A program made the translations under genes and the position numbers. This document shows, in pieces, positions 1 through 8,537 of a stretch of DNA of 64,000 nt. Position 1 is the stretch's first letter, and every line of letters begins with the position of its first letter. The notes below the pieces were generated by a model. The model was not told where the DNA came from. It ran no database searches and worked only from the letters and a program-made list of their open reading frames with translations. The DNA is from Mesorhizobium sp. B4-1-4 (GTDB taxonomy: Bacteria > Pseudomonadota > Alphaproteobacteria > Rhizobiales > Rhizobiaceae). The stretch is from positions 1,860,001 through 1,924,000 of the forward strand of contig NZ_CP083950.1 of assembly GCF_006439395.2 (NCBI RefSeq), given 5' to 3'.

Positions 1-142
1 GCAACTGCTCGGCATTCCGCTGAAGGCAGGACTGACCAAGGATGATTTCGACCGGACCATGGCGGTACACCCGACCGCCGCGGAAGAACTCGTCACCATG
101 TACAAGCCGACATACCGCGTGAAAGACGGCCAGCGCGTCTGA
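1..142 (+). CDS. gor: Glutathione-disulfide reductase, 3' end only
   Basis: This is the last 46 codons of a gene that begins outside the window and stops with TGA at 140-142. The translated tail contains [11 protein letters not shown]. This matches the dimer-interface motif of glutathione reductases and other class I flavoprotein disulfide reductases, in which the HPT histidine acts as the proton donor/acceptor at the active site of the partner subunit. The enzyme would reduce glutathione disulfide with NADPH in the cytoplasm. The assignment rests only on this C-terminal segment; mercuric reductase and dihydrolipoamide dehydrogenase share related tails but usually differ around the VTM. Confidence 0.75.
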   Translation, partial: QLLGIPLKAGLTKDDFDRTMAVHPTAAEELVTMYKPTYRVKDGQRV

Positions 143-305
143 TCTTTCTTCTGCCGCCAGCGCTTGCCGTCAGAGGGAAGCAACCAGCACCGCTTGCTCG
201 TGACTTTGGCGGCCGCATCCATCTGGTCGTCGACCAGGCGTCGAGGAGGAGCGCATTGTCGGCGCGCCTCCTTTTCGCTCGACGGAGCGAAGCTCTCTTC
301 AGCCG

Positions 306-328
306 CGCCGCCAGCCTTGCCGGCGGCG
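306..328. terminator. GC-rich hairpin between convergent gor and mgtE
   Basis: CGCCGCC (306-312) pairs with GGCGGCG (322-328) around a 9-base loop in the 200 bp between the two convergent genes. A second hairpin, TTCGCTC/GAGCGAA, lies at 274-291. Neither has a convincing U-tract, so a termination role is an inference from position. Confidence 0.3.
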
Positions 329-343
329 GAGACAGTTGTCGTG

Positions 344-1708
344 CTACAGCAGCGTGCCGCGCAAGATGACCAGCGCCACCGAGAAATAGATCACCAGCCC
401 GGTGACATCGACCAGCGTGGCGACGAACGGGGCCGATGCGCTGGCGGGGTCGAAGCCGATCCTCTTCAGGGCGAACGGCAGCATCGACCCAGACAGGGAG
501 CCAAAGGCGACGATACCGACCAGTGCCGCCCCGACCGTCGCTGCAATCAGCGGCCAATGCGGGCCGTAATCGTAAAAACCCATATACTGCCAGAGTGCGA
601 TACGGCAGATGCCGACCACCCCCAGCATCGAGCCGAGCACCAGTCCGGTCGGCAGTTCGCGCAAGGCGACGCGCCACCAGTCGCGCAGCCCGATCTCACG
701 CAGCGCCAGCGCGCGGATGACCAGCGAGGTCGCCTGCGAGCCGGAATTGCCGCCGGAGCTCATGATCAGCGGAATGAACAGCGTCAGCACGATCGCCTTT
801 TCCAGCTCTCCCTCATAGCTTTGCATGGCGTTGGCCGTCAGCATCTCGCTGATGAACAAGGCGCAGAGCCAGCCGCCGCGCTTCTGGATCATGGCGAGGA
901 AGCTCATCTTCATGTAGGGCTCGTCAAGTGCTTCCATGCCGCCGAAGCGATGCACGTCCTCCGTCGTCTCTTCGATCATCGTGTCGATGATGTCGTCGAT
1001 CGTGACGATGCCGAGGATCTTGCCATGATCGACGACGGGGACCGCGAGCAAATCGTATTTCGAGATCGTCTGCGCCAGATTTTCACGATCGGTCAGCGGG
1101 GTGACCGTCACCGGCACGCGGTCCGGCGCCACGGACATGATGGAGTCGTCCGGCTCACCGGTGATGAGCCGGCGCAAACCGGTCGACCGCACCAGGAGAT
1201 GCGTTTCCGGATCGACGATGTAGATCGCGTAGACGGTCTCGCGCGTCCGCTCGACCTTGCGGATGTAATCGAGCGTGCGCCCAACGGTCCAATCCGAGGG
1301 AACGCTGACGAATTCGGTCGTCATGATCGATGCGGCGCTGCCTTCGGGATAGCCCAGAATGGAAAGAAGGGTCGCGCGCAGGGGCGGCGCCAGCGCACCG
1401 AGCAGCTCGGAGCGAGCCGGTTCGTCGAGCTCGCGCAGGATGTCGGCAGCCCGGTCGACCGACATGGCGGTGAGCAGCTTGCTTGCCTTGGGGCGGGGCA
1501 AGGCCTCCACGAGTTCGGGCGCGCCTTCGAGCTCAGGCTGATCGAATATTTCGACCAGCCGCTCGAAAGGCACGGCGCAAAGCAGATCCGTCGCCGTTTC
1601 GCGCGGTTCATGGTTGAGCGCCTCGACGACGTCGGCGACGTGGTCGTTTGCAAGGATGCGGGCGATGGCGACGGCCTCGTCGTCCGCTACGGGAGAAAAA
1701 TCGTTCAT
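344..1708 (-). CDS. mgtE: Magnesium transporter MgtE
   Basis: A 454-residue protein with the full MgtE architecture. An N-terminal helical MgtE domain (about 1-125) is followed by a tandem CBS pair (about 130-255) and five membrane helices in the last 190 residues. The channel-lining region carries SSGGNSGSQATSLVIRALA, the typical first MgtE helix motif. The protein is expected to be a homodimeric, Mg2+-gated channel of the inner membrane, in which cytosolic Mg2+ bound between the N and CBS domains closes the pore. The ATG at 1708 is preceded by AAGGAGTGAGCC, a strong ribosome binding site. No Mg2+ riboswitch was recognised in the 270 bp upstream. Confidence 0.93.
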   Translation of the reverse strand: MNDFSPVADDEAVAIARILANDHVADVVEALNHEPRETATDLLCAVPFERLVEIFDQPELEGAPELVEALPRPKASKLLTAMSVDRAADILRELDEPARSELLGALAPPLRATLLSILGYPEGSAASIMTTEFVSVPSDWTVGRTLDYIRKVERTRETVYAIYIVDPETHLLVRSTGLRRLITGEPDDSIMSVAPDRVPVTVTPLTDRENLAQTISKYDLLAVPVVDHGKILGIVTIDDIIDTMIEETTEDVHRFGGMEALDEPYMKMSFLAMIQKRGGWLCALFISEMLTANAMQSYEGELEKAIVLTLFIPLIMSSGGNSGSQATSLVIRALALREIGLRDWWRVALRELPTGLVLGSMLGVVGICRIALWQYMGFYDYGPHWPLIAATVGAALVGIVAFGSLSGSMLPFALKRIGFDPASASAPFVATLVDVTGLVIYFSVALVILRGTLL

Positions 1709-1980
1709 GGCTCACTCCTTGCCGTCCGGCAGGACATGAACCATTCAGGTCACGTCTGGGCGGACGGCGGTTGCGTTCGACTAATACTGTCGCCAGGCAT
1801 GGCGCGGTGACCTTTCCGCTTGCGGGTTCGGATTTGACTATCAGCAAGCCGGCGCAACATAGGAGCGCGCCTTGCCGAGTCAATCGCGGTGAGGAAGGAA
1901 AACGGTGCCTGATGGCCCCCCATCGCGAGACTGTGATCGCCGACTGCCGTATTGTCCGGCAAGTCGCGGTGAACTCATCG

Positions 1981-3978
1981 TTATTTCTGCTTGAGCCGGC
2001 GCGAGAAGCGCAGCCATTTGTCCTCGACCGGCTGTGGCTGAACCAGAATTGTGGTGAGTTCGACCGGCAGCGCCGGAGTCAGAGGCTTCTTGGTGGCGAC
2101 GCCGTCTGCGATCAAGACCATGCTGTGGTAGAACTCGGTGCCGGCGACAGATCTCGGCGCCACGGCTTCGTGCATGACGCTGATCACGGTCACGTCGGGG
2201 CAATTGTCCTTGATAGCCTGGTGGAAGGCAATCTTGCCATCCGGGTCGAGCGCTCCGGTCGCTTCATCGAGGAACAGCAGTCCTGGCTGTTGCAGTATGA
2301 TGCGGGCCACCACCAGTTTCTGCTTCTGGCCGCCCGATAGCACCTGATCCCAGCTTTTGCCCTCACGGCTTTCATTGGCCATATGCTCGATGAAGTCGCC
2401 AAGGCCAGCCTTGTGCAGCGCCGCGGCCGCTTGCGCATCGCCATGATCGTGTTCGGAGCCAGGTAGGCAAACGAGCTGTTTCAGCGAGACCTGCTGCAGC
2501 TTGACCTCCTGGGCGGCATAGAAGCTCTTCACCCCTTCGGGGAAGACGATGGTGCCGCGACCATAGGGCCACAGACCATTGATCGCCTTGATCAGCGAGG
2601 TCTTGCCGCAACCGGATTCGCCTTTCAGGAACGTCCACTCGCCGCGACGGAAGCGCAGGTTGGCAGCACTGAGGAACGGGGTCGCGTCCTCACCCTGATG
2701 CGCCAGTTCGAGTTTCTGGATGGTCAGGCCGAAGACCGGATTCTGGGAGGCATAGTGGAAGTCGCAACGGCCGCTCTGGCTGTAGAACTCCTGCGGGTAC
2801 TGAACATTCTCGATCGCATTGGCGAGTTCCGTCACACGTTGGCTGTTGGCGCGCAGCGTGGCTATGGCCGGCATGACATGGATGAACCACGAGCATTGGC
2901 CGATCAGCGAATTGACCAGTTCGGAGCCGGTTATGTAGCCCTTGAGATCAAGACCATTGTGGATGAACGGTACGAGGCCGGGCCCATAGGCAACGATGCG
3001 GGCGCCGATGAAATTGTAGATCAGCTCGAACGACATATAGACGGTGTTGACGACGTTCAGCCGCGACCAGGTCCCGTCGATATCGACATAAAGCCGGCGA
3101 TGCATGGTCTTCTGCACGCCTTCGCCATGGGAAGCCGCGACGTGGAAACTGCGGCGCAGGAAGGTGGTCAGTTCGCCGCGGTAGCTGCCCTCGGCCTGCT
3201 GCATCCGGACATTGAGGCGCTCGAGCAGGCCGCCGAGCTTGACCGCGATCCATGTGTTCAGCGGCACATAGGTGGCGACCGCCAGGAAGGCCAGGACGGC
3301 GCTGCCATAACTGCCTAGGAACCCCAGCCCCTTCACCTCGACGGAAGTTTCGAGCAGCTTCTGGCCGACGAAATAGAGTGAGGTCGCGACACCGAGCACG
3401 CCCATGGCGAGGCCGATGGCGCCGCCTGTCATGTCCTTGATCGATTCCTGGATGCGCTGGTCAATGTTGTCGGGAGCGGGCGTGCTGCCGCCTGGCGAAG
3501 CATGCTGGGCATGGAAATGGGTGTGGTTGCCATCCAGCAGGGCCTCGTTGAAGCGGCTGTCGAGCCAACCGCGCCATTTGCGGTGCAGCGTCACCGAGAC
3601 AAGATTGCGGATCCCGGTAAAGCCGGCATCCTTGAGCACAACCAGCAAGGCAAGAATGCCGGCATTGATCAAGAGCGTCCGCAGCGGCGTGGTGTTTGCG
3701 GCATCGTGGAAGAAGGCGATCGAGTTGACCAGTTCACCGGAGGCTTCGGCGAACCATACCCCCGCCTTGCTGGAGAGAGCCGTGAGCAGCGCTATCACCA
3801 GCGTCAGCGTCCAGGCTTCCTTCCACCGGTCCGAAATCCAGTAGGCTCGCATGAGCCCCCAGAAACTGCGCATCGAGGATACCGGCGTCAAATGCGACTG
3901 CCCCGTGGCGTCGCTGCGTAGTCCATCCGGTACTGACTCTTGCGATCGTCTTCCGATCCGAATCACGATCCCGCCCAA
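1981..3978 (-). CDS. ABC transporter with fused permease and ATPase, YddA/BclA-like
   Basis: The protein has up to 665 residues, with an N-terminal membrane domain of the ABC_membrane_2 / SbmA-BacA-like type (about residues 40-390, several hydrophobic helices) and a C-terminal ATPase. The ATPase has a Walker A GESGCGKTS, a signature LSGGQKQKLVVAR and a Walker B LLFLDEATGALD. This layout is that of YddA/ExsE-type exporters and of rhizobial BclA proteins, which take up or export peptides and in some rhizobia protect bacteroids from plant NCR peptides. The substrate here cannot be read from sequence. The start is uncertain: TTG at 3978 has AAAAAAGG too close, GTG at 3966 and ATG at 3873 are alternatives. 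A TGTTAC-N5-GTAACA palindrome lies just upstream. Confidence 0.85.
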   Translation of the reverse strand: MGGIVIRIGRRSQESVPDGLRSDATGQSHLTPVSSMRSFWGLMRAYWISDRWKEAWTLTLVIALLTALSSKAGVWFAEASGELVNSIAFFHDAANTTPLRTLLINAGILALLVVLKDAGFTGIRNLVSVTLHRKWRGWLDSRFNEALLDGNHTHFHAQHASPGGSTPAPDNIDQRIQESIKDMTGGAIGLAMGVLGVATSLYFVGQKLLETSVEVKGLGFLGSYGSAVLAFLAVATYVPLNTWIAVKLGGLLERLNVRMQQAEGSYRGELTTFLRRSFHVAASHGEGVQKTMHRRLYVDIDGTWSRLNVVNTVYMSFELIYNFIGARIVAYGPGLVPFIHNGLDLKGYITGSELVNSLIGQCSWFIHVMPAIATLRANSQRVTELANAIENVQYPQEFYSQSGRCDFHYASQNPVFGLTIQKLELAHQGEDATPFLSAANLRFRRGEWTFLKGESGCGKTSLIKAINGLWPYGRGTIVFPEGVKSFYAAQEVKLQQVSLKQLVCLPGSEHDHGDAQAAAALHKAGLGDFIEHMANESREGKSWDQVLSGGQKQKLVVARIILQQPGLLFLDEATGALDPDGKIAFHQAIKDNCPDVTVISVMHEAVAPRSVAGTEFYHSMVLIADGVATKKPLTPALPVELTTILVQPQPVEDKWLRFSRRLKQK

Positions 3979-4569
3979 ACCTTTTTTGTTTTGTTACGGA
4001 TGGTAACACCAATTGATCATTTTCTATTAATTTTTGTAGAGGGGTAGCGGGATTGAAGTTCCGGGCGTGTCGGCAATGCAACAGCGCCGCCCTTCCAAAT
4101 GTCGCGCCGAAGCTGACAAAAAGGCTGTTTAATATAATGATATCAGCTAGTTGTGAAATTACACGGCAGGGCGCGCCTACTTTCCCTTGGGGAAGGCATT
4201 CACACGAATTCGTGACTCATTTGCTTGCCCGACCAGCCGATTTTTCATTGCGGGCCCACCAGAATTTCCGAAACAGCCGTCCTTAATGGCTGGTTCCTTG
4301 CCGGCATCATCCTTGCCGGCAGCCGAGAAATGGCGCGCGACCGTGTTGGCGGAGCGCCATGCTTGTGGATCACCTCACCGCGCCTTGAACCACATGCCTG
4401 ACCATGGCGCCGGAATCGAGGATGTTGAAGTTACCGCCATTGGGCCGGAAATCCGTCGCCGAACGGGTAGATGCCGACGACTCGCCAAGTCGCCGTGCGA
4501 GGCATTGCCTGCTGTCCGATCCCTATGGGCCGTCCTTTGCTTGAGGGTGAAAACCTGGCCCGGAGGGCG
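3979..4569. other. 590-bp intergenic region, AT-rich at its left end
   Basis: No convincing gene was found. The left end (3982-4040) is A/T-rich and probably holds the promoter of the leftward ABC transporter. It includes the imperfect palindrome at 3992-4008. A perfect 12-bp palindrome CACGAATTCGTG lies at 4203-4214. CCTTGCCGGCA is directly repeated at 4296-4306 and 4311-4321. The remainder up to the DsbA-like gene's stop codon shows short open frames without ribosome binding sites or recognisable products. Confidence 0.5.
3992..4008. promoter_or_regulatory. Candidate operator TGTTAC-N5-GTAACA
   Basis: The sequence TGTTACGGATGGTAACA has two 6-base inverted arms separated by 5 bases. It sits 14 bp from the farthest possible start of the YddA/BclA-like transporter, in an AT-rich stretch. 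This spacing is typical of sites for dimeric helix-turn-helix repressors. The regulator is unknown and no transcription factor gene is adjacent. Confidence 0.35.
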
Positions 4570-5250
4570 TCAGCCGACTGCGTCCAACTCGCCGCGCGCC
4601 TTGGCCGCCGCGACCTGGCGAATGGCATCAGCCAGGGTGTCGACGTCCTGTGCGCCCATAACGGCATATTTGCCTTCGAGCAGGAAACAGGGCACGCCCG
4701 TTATGCCCATGCGCGAGGCTGTGGCGATCTCGGTGCGCACAGCTTCGACATCTGCGTCGGTCGGCAAGAGTGTAGCCACCACGGACGCGTCCATGCCGGC
4801 TTCGCAGGCGGCTTCGATCAACACGGCATGGTCGCCGATGTTGACGCCTTCCTCGAAATTCAACTGGAAGAGGCGACGCACCAGCCTGTTCTGTACCGCT
4901 TCGCCGGCAGCGCCAGCCCAGCGGATCAGGCGGTGCGCATCCAGTGTGTTTGGCGCCACCTTGATGGCATCGAAAGCAAAGGAAATGCCTTCTGCTTCGC
5001 CGAGCGGTTCGATACGGCCATGAATCTCGCGAATGCGCTCGTCGCTGCCGAATTTGGCCAGCATATACTCCCGGCGGTCCTTGCCTTGCGGCGGAATGGT
5101 CGGATCGAGCTGGAATGGCCGCCAGCGTATATGCACGTCCACATCGCCAGCCGCGGCGACCGCCCTGTCCAGCCGCTTCTGGCCGATGAAGCACCAGGGG
5201 CAGACGACGTCGGAGACCACATCGACGGTTATGGCGTTCGCTTGGCTCAT
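4570..5250 (-). CDS. DsbA-family oxidoreductase, FrnE-like
   Basis: A 226-residue thioredoxin-fold protein of the DsbA/2-hydroxychromene-2-carboxylate isomerase group. It has the active-site CPWC near the N-terminus (SDVVCPWCFIG) followed by the helical insertion. A cis-proline-type segment GITGVPCFLL lies near the C-terminus. There is no signal peptide, so it is probably cytoplasmic, as FrnE is. The chosen ATG at 5250 has GGAGATCGAG upstream; a longer reading up to 5352 would overlap the preceding gene. It starts 16 bp after the stop of the oligopeptide-binding-protein gene, so the two are probably co-transcribed. Function is thiol-disulfide exchange; the substrate is unknown. Confidence 0.85.
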   Translation of the reverse strand: MSQANAITVDVVSDVVCPWCFIGQKRLDRAVAAAGDVDVHIRWRPFQLDPTIPPQGKDRREYMLAKFGSDERIREIHGRIEPLGEAEGISFAFDAIKVAPNTLDAHRLIRWAGAAGEAVQNRLVRRLFQLNFEEGVNIGDHAVLIEAACEAGMDASVVATLLPTDADVEAVRTEIATASRMGITGVPCFLLEGKYAVMGAQDVDTLADAIRQVAAAKARGELDAVG

Positions 5251-5266
5251 CTCGATCTCCGGATTT

Positions 5267-7087
5267 TCAGTTCGGTTTGCGCCACCAGCTTGGCAGCTGA
5301 TAACCGAATATGGGCGTCTTCCGCGGATGTTCCAGATAATTCCAGTAAGCAAGCCACTGCTGTGTGTTGTACTGCATTGGCACGATGTAGTTGCCGGAGA
5401 TCAGCAGCCGGTCGAGAACCCGGACGGCCGCGACATAATCCTCCTTCGAGCGGGCGCGCAGCATGGCGTCGATCGCCATATCGACGGCAGGATCAGCAAC
5501 ACCGGCGAGATTGAAGGAGCCCTCACGTTTAGCCTCCGTAGATGCCCAGCGTCCGATTTGCTCGCTACCGGGCGAGAGCGAGTTGGACGAACCACTTGCC
5601 CCCACCAGCACCTCGAAATCGAAACGTTGCTTGCGCGATTGGATCTGGTCGCCGTCGAGGCTGCGAATGCTGACGTTGATGCCGATCTTCTCCAGCGTGC
5701 GCTGATAGATGGCGGCAAGGCGCTCTTCGTCTTGTGAGGCGGTCAGGATTTCGAAACCGAAGGGTTTTCCCTCTGGATCGAGCATCACTCCGTCCTGCAC
5801 TTTGCAGCCGGCATCTTTCAACATTTCGAAGGCGACTTTCAGCACCTTGCGATCATTGCCGGTACCGTCGGTAACCGGGGGCCGCCAGGTACCGTCCATC
5901 ACATCGGCCGGCACACGGCCGGGGTAGGGTGCCAGCAGCGCTTTCTCCCGATCGTCAGCCGGATGGCCAAGTGCGGAAAGTTCGGAGTTCTGCCAAAAAC
6001 TCATGGTGCGGCTATACCTGCCTCCATAAAGGTTCTTATTGGCCCATTCGAAATCGTAAAGCATCCCAAGCGCGCGCCGCACCACGGGGTTCGAGAATTT
6101 CTGCAACCGCGTGTTGAACAGGAAACCTGTCACGACAGGCGGAATTCCGATGTCGAAGGTTTCGGCGATTACCTCGCCCTTATGGAATGCCGGAAAATCG
6201 ATGTCGCGCTCGCGTTTGACCGGATCACCTTCGTCATCGATGGCGCACAGGCCCTTTTTGAAAGCTTCAATTTTGGCATTGGCGTTGAGAAAATATTCGA
6301 TGGTGATCTGATCGTAATTGTCGAAGCCGCGCTTGGATGGAAGGTCCTTGCCCCAATAGTCCGGGTTGCGCTTGAAGACGATGCGCTGGCCGGGCTGTAC
6401 CTTGTCGACCGTGTAGGGTCCGCTGCCGATCAACGGCTTTAGCGTCGTCTTGTCGAAAGTCTCCTTGTCGAAGGCATGTTTCGGGATGATCGGCGTCAGC
6501 GCGATGATTAGCGGAAATTCCCGGTTAGCCTTGTCGTTGAAGGTGAAGCGCACACTGTGATCGCCAGTCTTCTCGAGCCTAGCGATCATGCTCATGCGAT
6601 CACTATAGGGTGGACGCCCCTTCTCAGCGAAGACATCGTAAGTGAACAACACATCCTCCGGCGTCACCGGCTCGCCGTCCGACCACTTGGCTTTCGGATT
6701 TAGATGGAATTCGATGCTCTTGCGCTCAGGGTCCATGTCCGCGCTGTCGGCAAGCAGGCCATAAAGGCTGAACGCCTCATCGTAATTGCGCTGCATCAAT
6801 GGCTCGAAGACGAGGTTGCCGTAGTCCTGGTCAATCATGCCCCGGGCAGTTGTGCGCAGGCTCTTGAGGATAAAAGGATTGAGGTTGTCGAAGCTTCCGA
6901 CCCTGCAATAGGTGATGCTGCCGCCCTTTGGCGCGTCCGGATTGACGTAGCTGAAATGCGTGTAGTCAGGCGGCAGAGCCGGCTCCCCCTGCATCGCAAT
7001 AGCGTATTTCGGCTCCGACTGCGCCGGCGCCAGTGACAGGGCGAGAAATGATGTCGCGGTGATCAGCCAAACGAGAACGCGGCTCAT
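5267..7087 (-). CDS. Extracellular solute-binding protein, family 5 (YejA-like)
   Basis: A 606-residue periplasmic binding protein of the peptide/nickel family 5. An N-terminal signal peptide (SRVLVWLITATSFLALSLAPAQS) is followed by ALPPDYTHFSYVNPDAPKGG, typical of YejA/microcin C-type oligopeptide-binding proteins. The middle contains the family's TPEDVLFTYDV segment. It would capture oligopeptides and hand them to an ABC permease, but no permease or ATPase gene is adjacent here. The ATG at 7087 is chosen over an upstream in-frame start at 7171 because AAGGAGACGGTC precedes it and the signal peptide follows directly. Confidence 0.88.
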   Translation of the reverse strand: MSRVLVWLITATSFLALSLAPAQSEPKYAIAMQGEPALPPDYTHFSYVNPDAPKGGSITYCRVGSFDNLNPFILKSLRTTARGMIDQDYGNLVFEPLMQRNYDEAFSLYGLLADSADMDPERKSIEFHLNPKAKWSDGEPVTPEDVLFTYDVFAEKGRPPYSDRMSMIARLEKTGDHSVRFTFNDKANREFPLIIALTPIIPKHAFDKETFDKTTLKPLIGSGPYTVDKVQPGQRIVFKRNPDYWGKDLPSKRGFDNYDQITIEYFLNANAKIEAFKKGLCAIDDEGDPVKRERDIDFPAFHKGEVIAETFDIGIPPVVTGFLFNTRLQKFSNPVVRRALGMLYDFEWANKNLYGGRYSRTMSFWQNSELSALGHPADDREKALLAPYPGRVPADVMDGTWRPPVTDGTGNDRKVLKVAFEMLKDAGCKVQDGVMLDPEGKPFGFEILTASQDEERLAAIYQRTLEKIGINVSIRSLDGDQIQSRKQRFDFEVLVGASGSSNSLSPGSEQIGRWASTEAKREGSFNLAGVADPAVDMAIDAMLRARSKEDYVAAVRVLDRLLISGNYIVPMQYNTQQWLAYWNYLEHPRKTPIFGYQLPSWWRKPN

Positions 7088-7320
7088 GACCGTCTCCTTA
7101 ACAGATCGGCTCGATGATTCGGTGCGCACCCTAGCATGGGGCAACCGTGTGCCGGCCAATGGTGTCATCAAGAATTACAAGTGGGCGGGCTGGATTCAGC
7201 ACCGCTTGCAGTGTAACACGCCGTCCGAAGTCATTCTGTTGCCTCATTTCGGCAACAGGTAGCTGGACCACGCGGCACGAAGAAGCCGGTCCCAGGATCA
7301 TTTGAGAGGAAGTGCACGAC

Positions 7321-7950
7321 ATGACGAGCCTGAACAGCAATGCGTACCGCCTTTCGGTCATGGCCGCGGGCGTGGCCGGCTTTCTGGGCGCAGGACTTCC
7401 CTCTGCCTCCGCACAGCAGCAGCCGCAAATCCCGCAGGGCTGGTTCAAGGCCTGCACCAAGCAGGAAGACGTCGACATCTGCAACGTCCAGAACATCGTC
7501 ACCGCCGGCAATGGCCAGCTCGTCACTGGTGTGAGCTTGATCGAGCTGAAGGGAAAAGTGAACCGTAAGGTGTTTCAGGTGACGGTCCCGACCGGCCGTC
7601 TGGTGCCTCCCGGCATCGGCCTGCAGATCGACACCGGCAAGGCGCAGAAGCTCGACTATGTCATCTGCTTCCCGGATCGTTGCGTTGCGGAAGTACCGCT
7701 GACCGACCAGCTCGTCGGAGCCTTCAAGAAGGGCCAGGCGATTACGCTGACCTCCGTCAATTTCCAGAACCAGCCGAACCCGATCAAGATCGCGCTGCAG
7801 GGTTTCAGCGGCGCTTATGACGGCCCGCCGCTGCAGCAGTCTGATATCGAAGACCGGCAGAAGAAACTTCAGGACTTCGTGGCCAAGAACAACCAGGACT
7901 TCGCCAAGAAGCTCAAGGACGAGCAGGACAAGGCGAAGACCGCCAACTGA
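7321..7950 (+). CDS. Invasion-associated locus B (IalB) family protein
   Basis: A 209-residue secreted protein. A signal peptide is followed by a QQQPQIPQGWFKACTKQED segment and the two cysteine-containing strands (DYVICFPDRCVAEVPL) typical of IalB-family proteins. IalB was first described in Bartonella; the family is widespread in Rhizobiales as periplasmic or outer-membrane-associated proteins of unresolved biochemical function. The C-terminus is a charged, lysine-rich helix (about residues 175-209). The ATG at 7321 is preferred over a GTG at 7312 because AGAGGAAG is correctly spaced only from the former. A strong terminator follows 27 bp after the stop. Confidence 0.85.
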   Translation: MTSLNSNAYRLSVMAAGVAGFLGAGLPSASAQQQPQIPQGWFKACTKQEDVDICNVQNIVTAGNGQLVTGVSLIELKGKVNRKVFQVTVPTGRLVPPGIGLQIDTGKAQKLDYVICFPDRCVAEVPLTDQLVGAFKKGQAITLTSVNFQNQPNPIKIALQGFSGAYDGPPLQQSDIEDRQKKLQDFVAKNNQDFAKKLKDEQDKAKTAN

Positions 7951-7977
7951 TCACCGGCATCGGGTCATTCCCGGGTC

Positions 7978-8008
7978 AAAAAAAAGCGGGGTCATGCCCC
8001 GCTTTTTT
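7978..8008 (+). terminator. Rho-independent terminator after the IalB-like gene
   Basis: An A-tract, then GCGGGG-TCAT-GCCCCGC, then TTTTTT form a symmetrical hairpin flanked by A and T runs. It can terminate both the rightward IalB gene and the leftward hspQ gene. Confidence 0.9.
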
Positions 8009-8040
8009 CGTTCCCGGCCTTCCCTGGATTTGCCGGCGGA

Positions 8041-8364
8041 TCAGTGCCGCGACTGGCGTTTCGGCTCGTATCGCCCGTCGGGCTTCTTGTCGAACATCTC
8101 CTTGATCTGCGGGTGGCGGACCGGCTCCCCGGACTGATCCTCGAGCAGGTTCTGCTCGGATACATAGGCGACATATTCGGTTTCCGAATTCTCGGCGAGC
8201 AGGTGATAGAATGGCTGGTCCTTGCGCGGCCGCACATCGGCGGGGATCGCCTCGTACCATTCCTCGGTGTTGGCGAATTGCGGGTCGACGTCGAAAATGA
8301 TGCCTCGAAACGGAAACAGGCGGTGGCGAACCACCTGTCCGATTGCGAATTTGGCCGTTTTCAT
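8041..8364 (-). CDS. hspQ: Heat shock protein HspQ
   Basis: A 107-residue protein of the HspQ/YccV family. The N-terminus AKFAIGQVVRHRLFPFRGII and the later DQPFYHLLAEN and YVSEQNLL segments are conserved. In E. coli HspQ is a heat-induced specificity factor of the Lon protease that also binds hemimethylated DNA. The ATG at 8364 gives the conserved start and has a GGTGAG ribosome binding site; a longer frame to 8415 adds a nonconserved leader. It converges with the IalB-like gene and shares its terminator. Confidence 0.92.
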   Translation of the reverse strand: MKTAKFAIGQVVRHRLFPFRGIIFDVDPQFANTEEWYEAIPADVRPRKDQPFYHLLAENSETEYVAYVSEQNLLEDQSGEPVRHPQIKEMFDKKPDGRYEPKRQSRH

Positions 8365-8537
8365 CGTACTCACCGCTGAATTCCTTGACTTTATTTGGCG
8401 TAGACTCCGACTCAATTCAATCCCGGGAGCGTTTGAGCGTCCTTAATCTACGCGGATCGCGGCGCAAAGGTTTTGATCGACGTGATCAATCTCGACGCGC
8501 TCCGGCGTCGTGGGTCGCAGGGATGTCCGCAAAATTG

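Noticed and set aside
164..1810. A 548-codon open frame on the plus strand
   Set aside because: It is antisense to mgtE, which has all family motifs and a ribosome binding site; high GC makes long antisense frames common here.
1709..1980. Possible Mg2+ riboswitch upstream of mgtE
   Set aside because: No M-box-like arrangement of conserved stems could be recognised, and M-boxes are not usual in this group.
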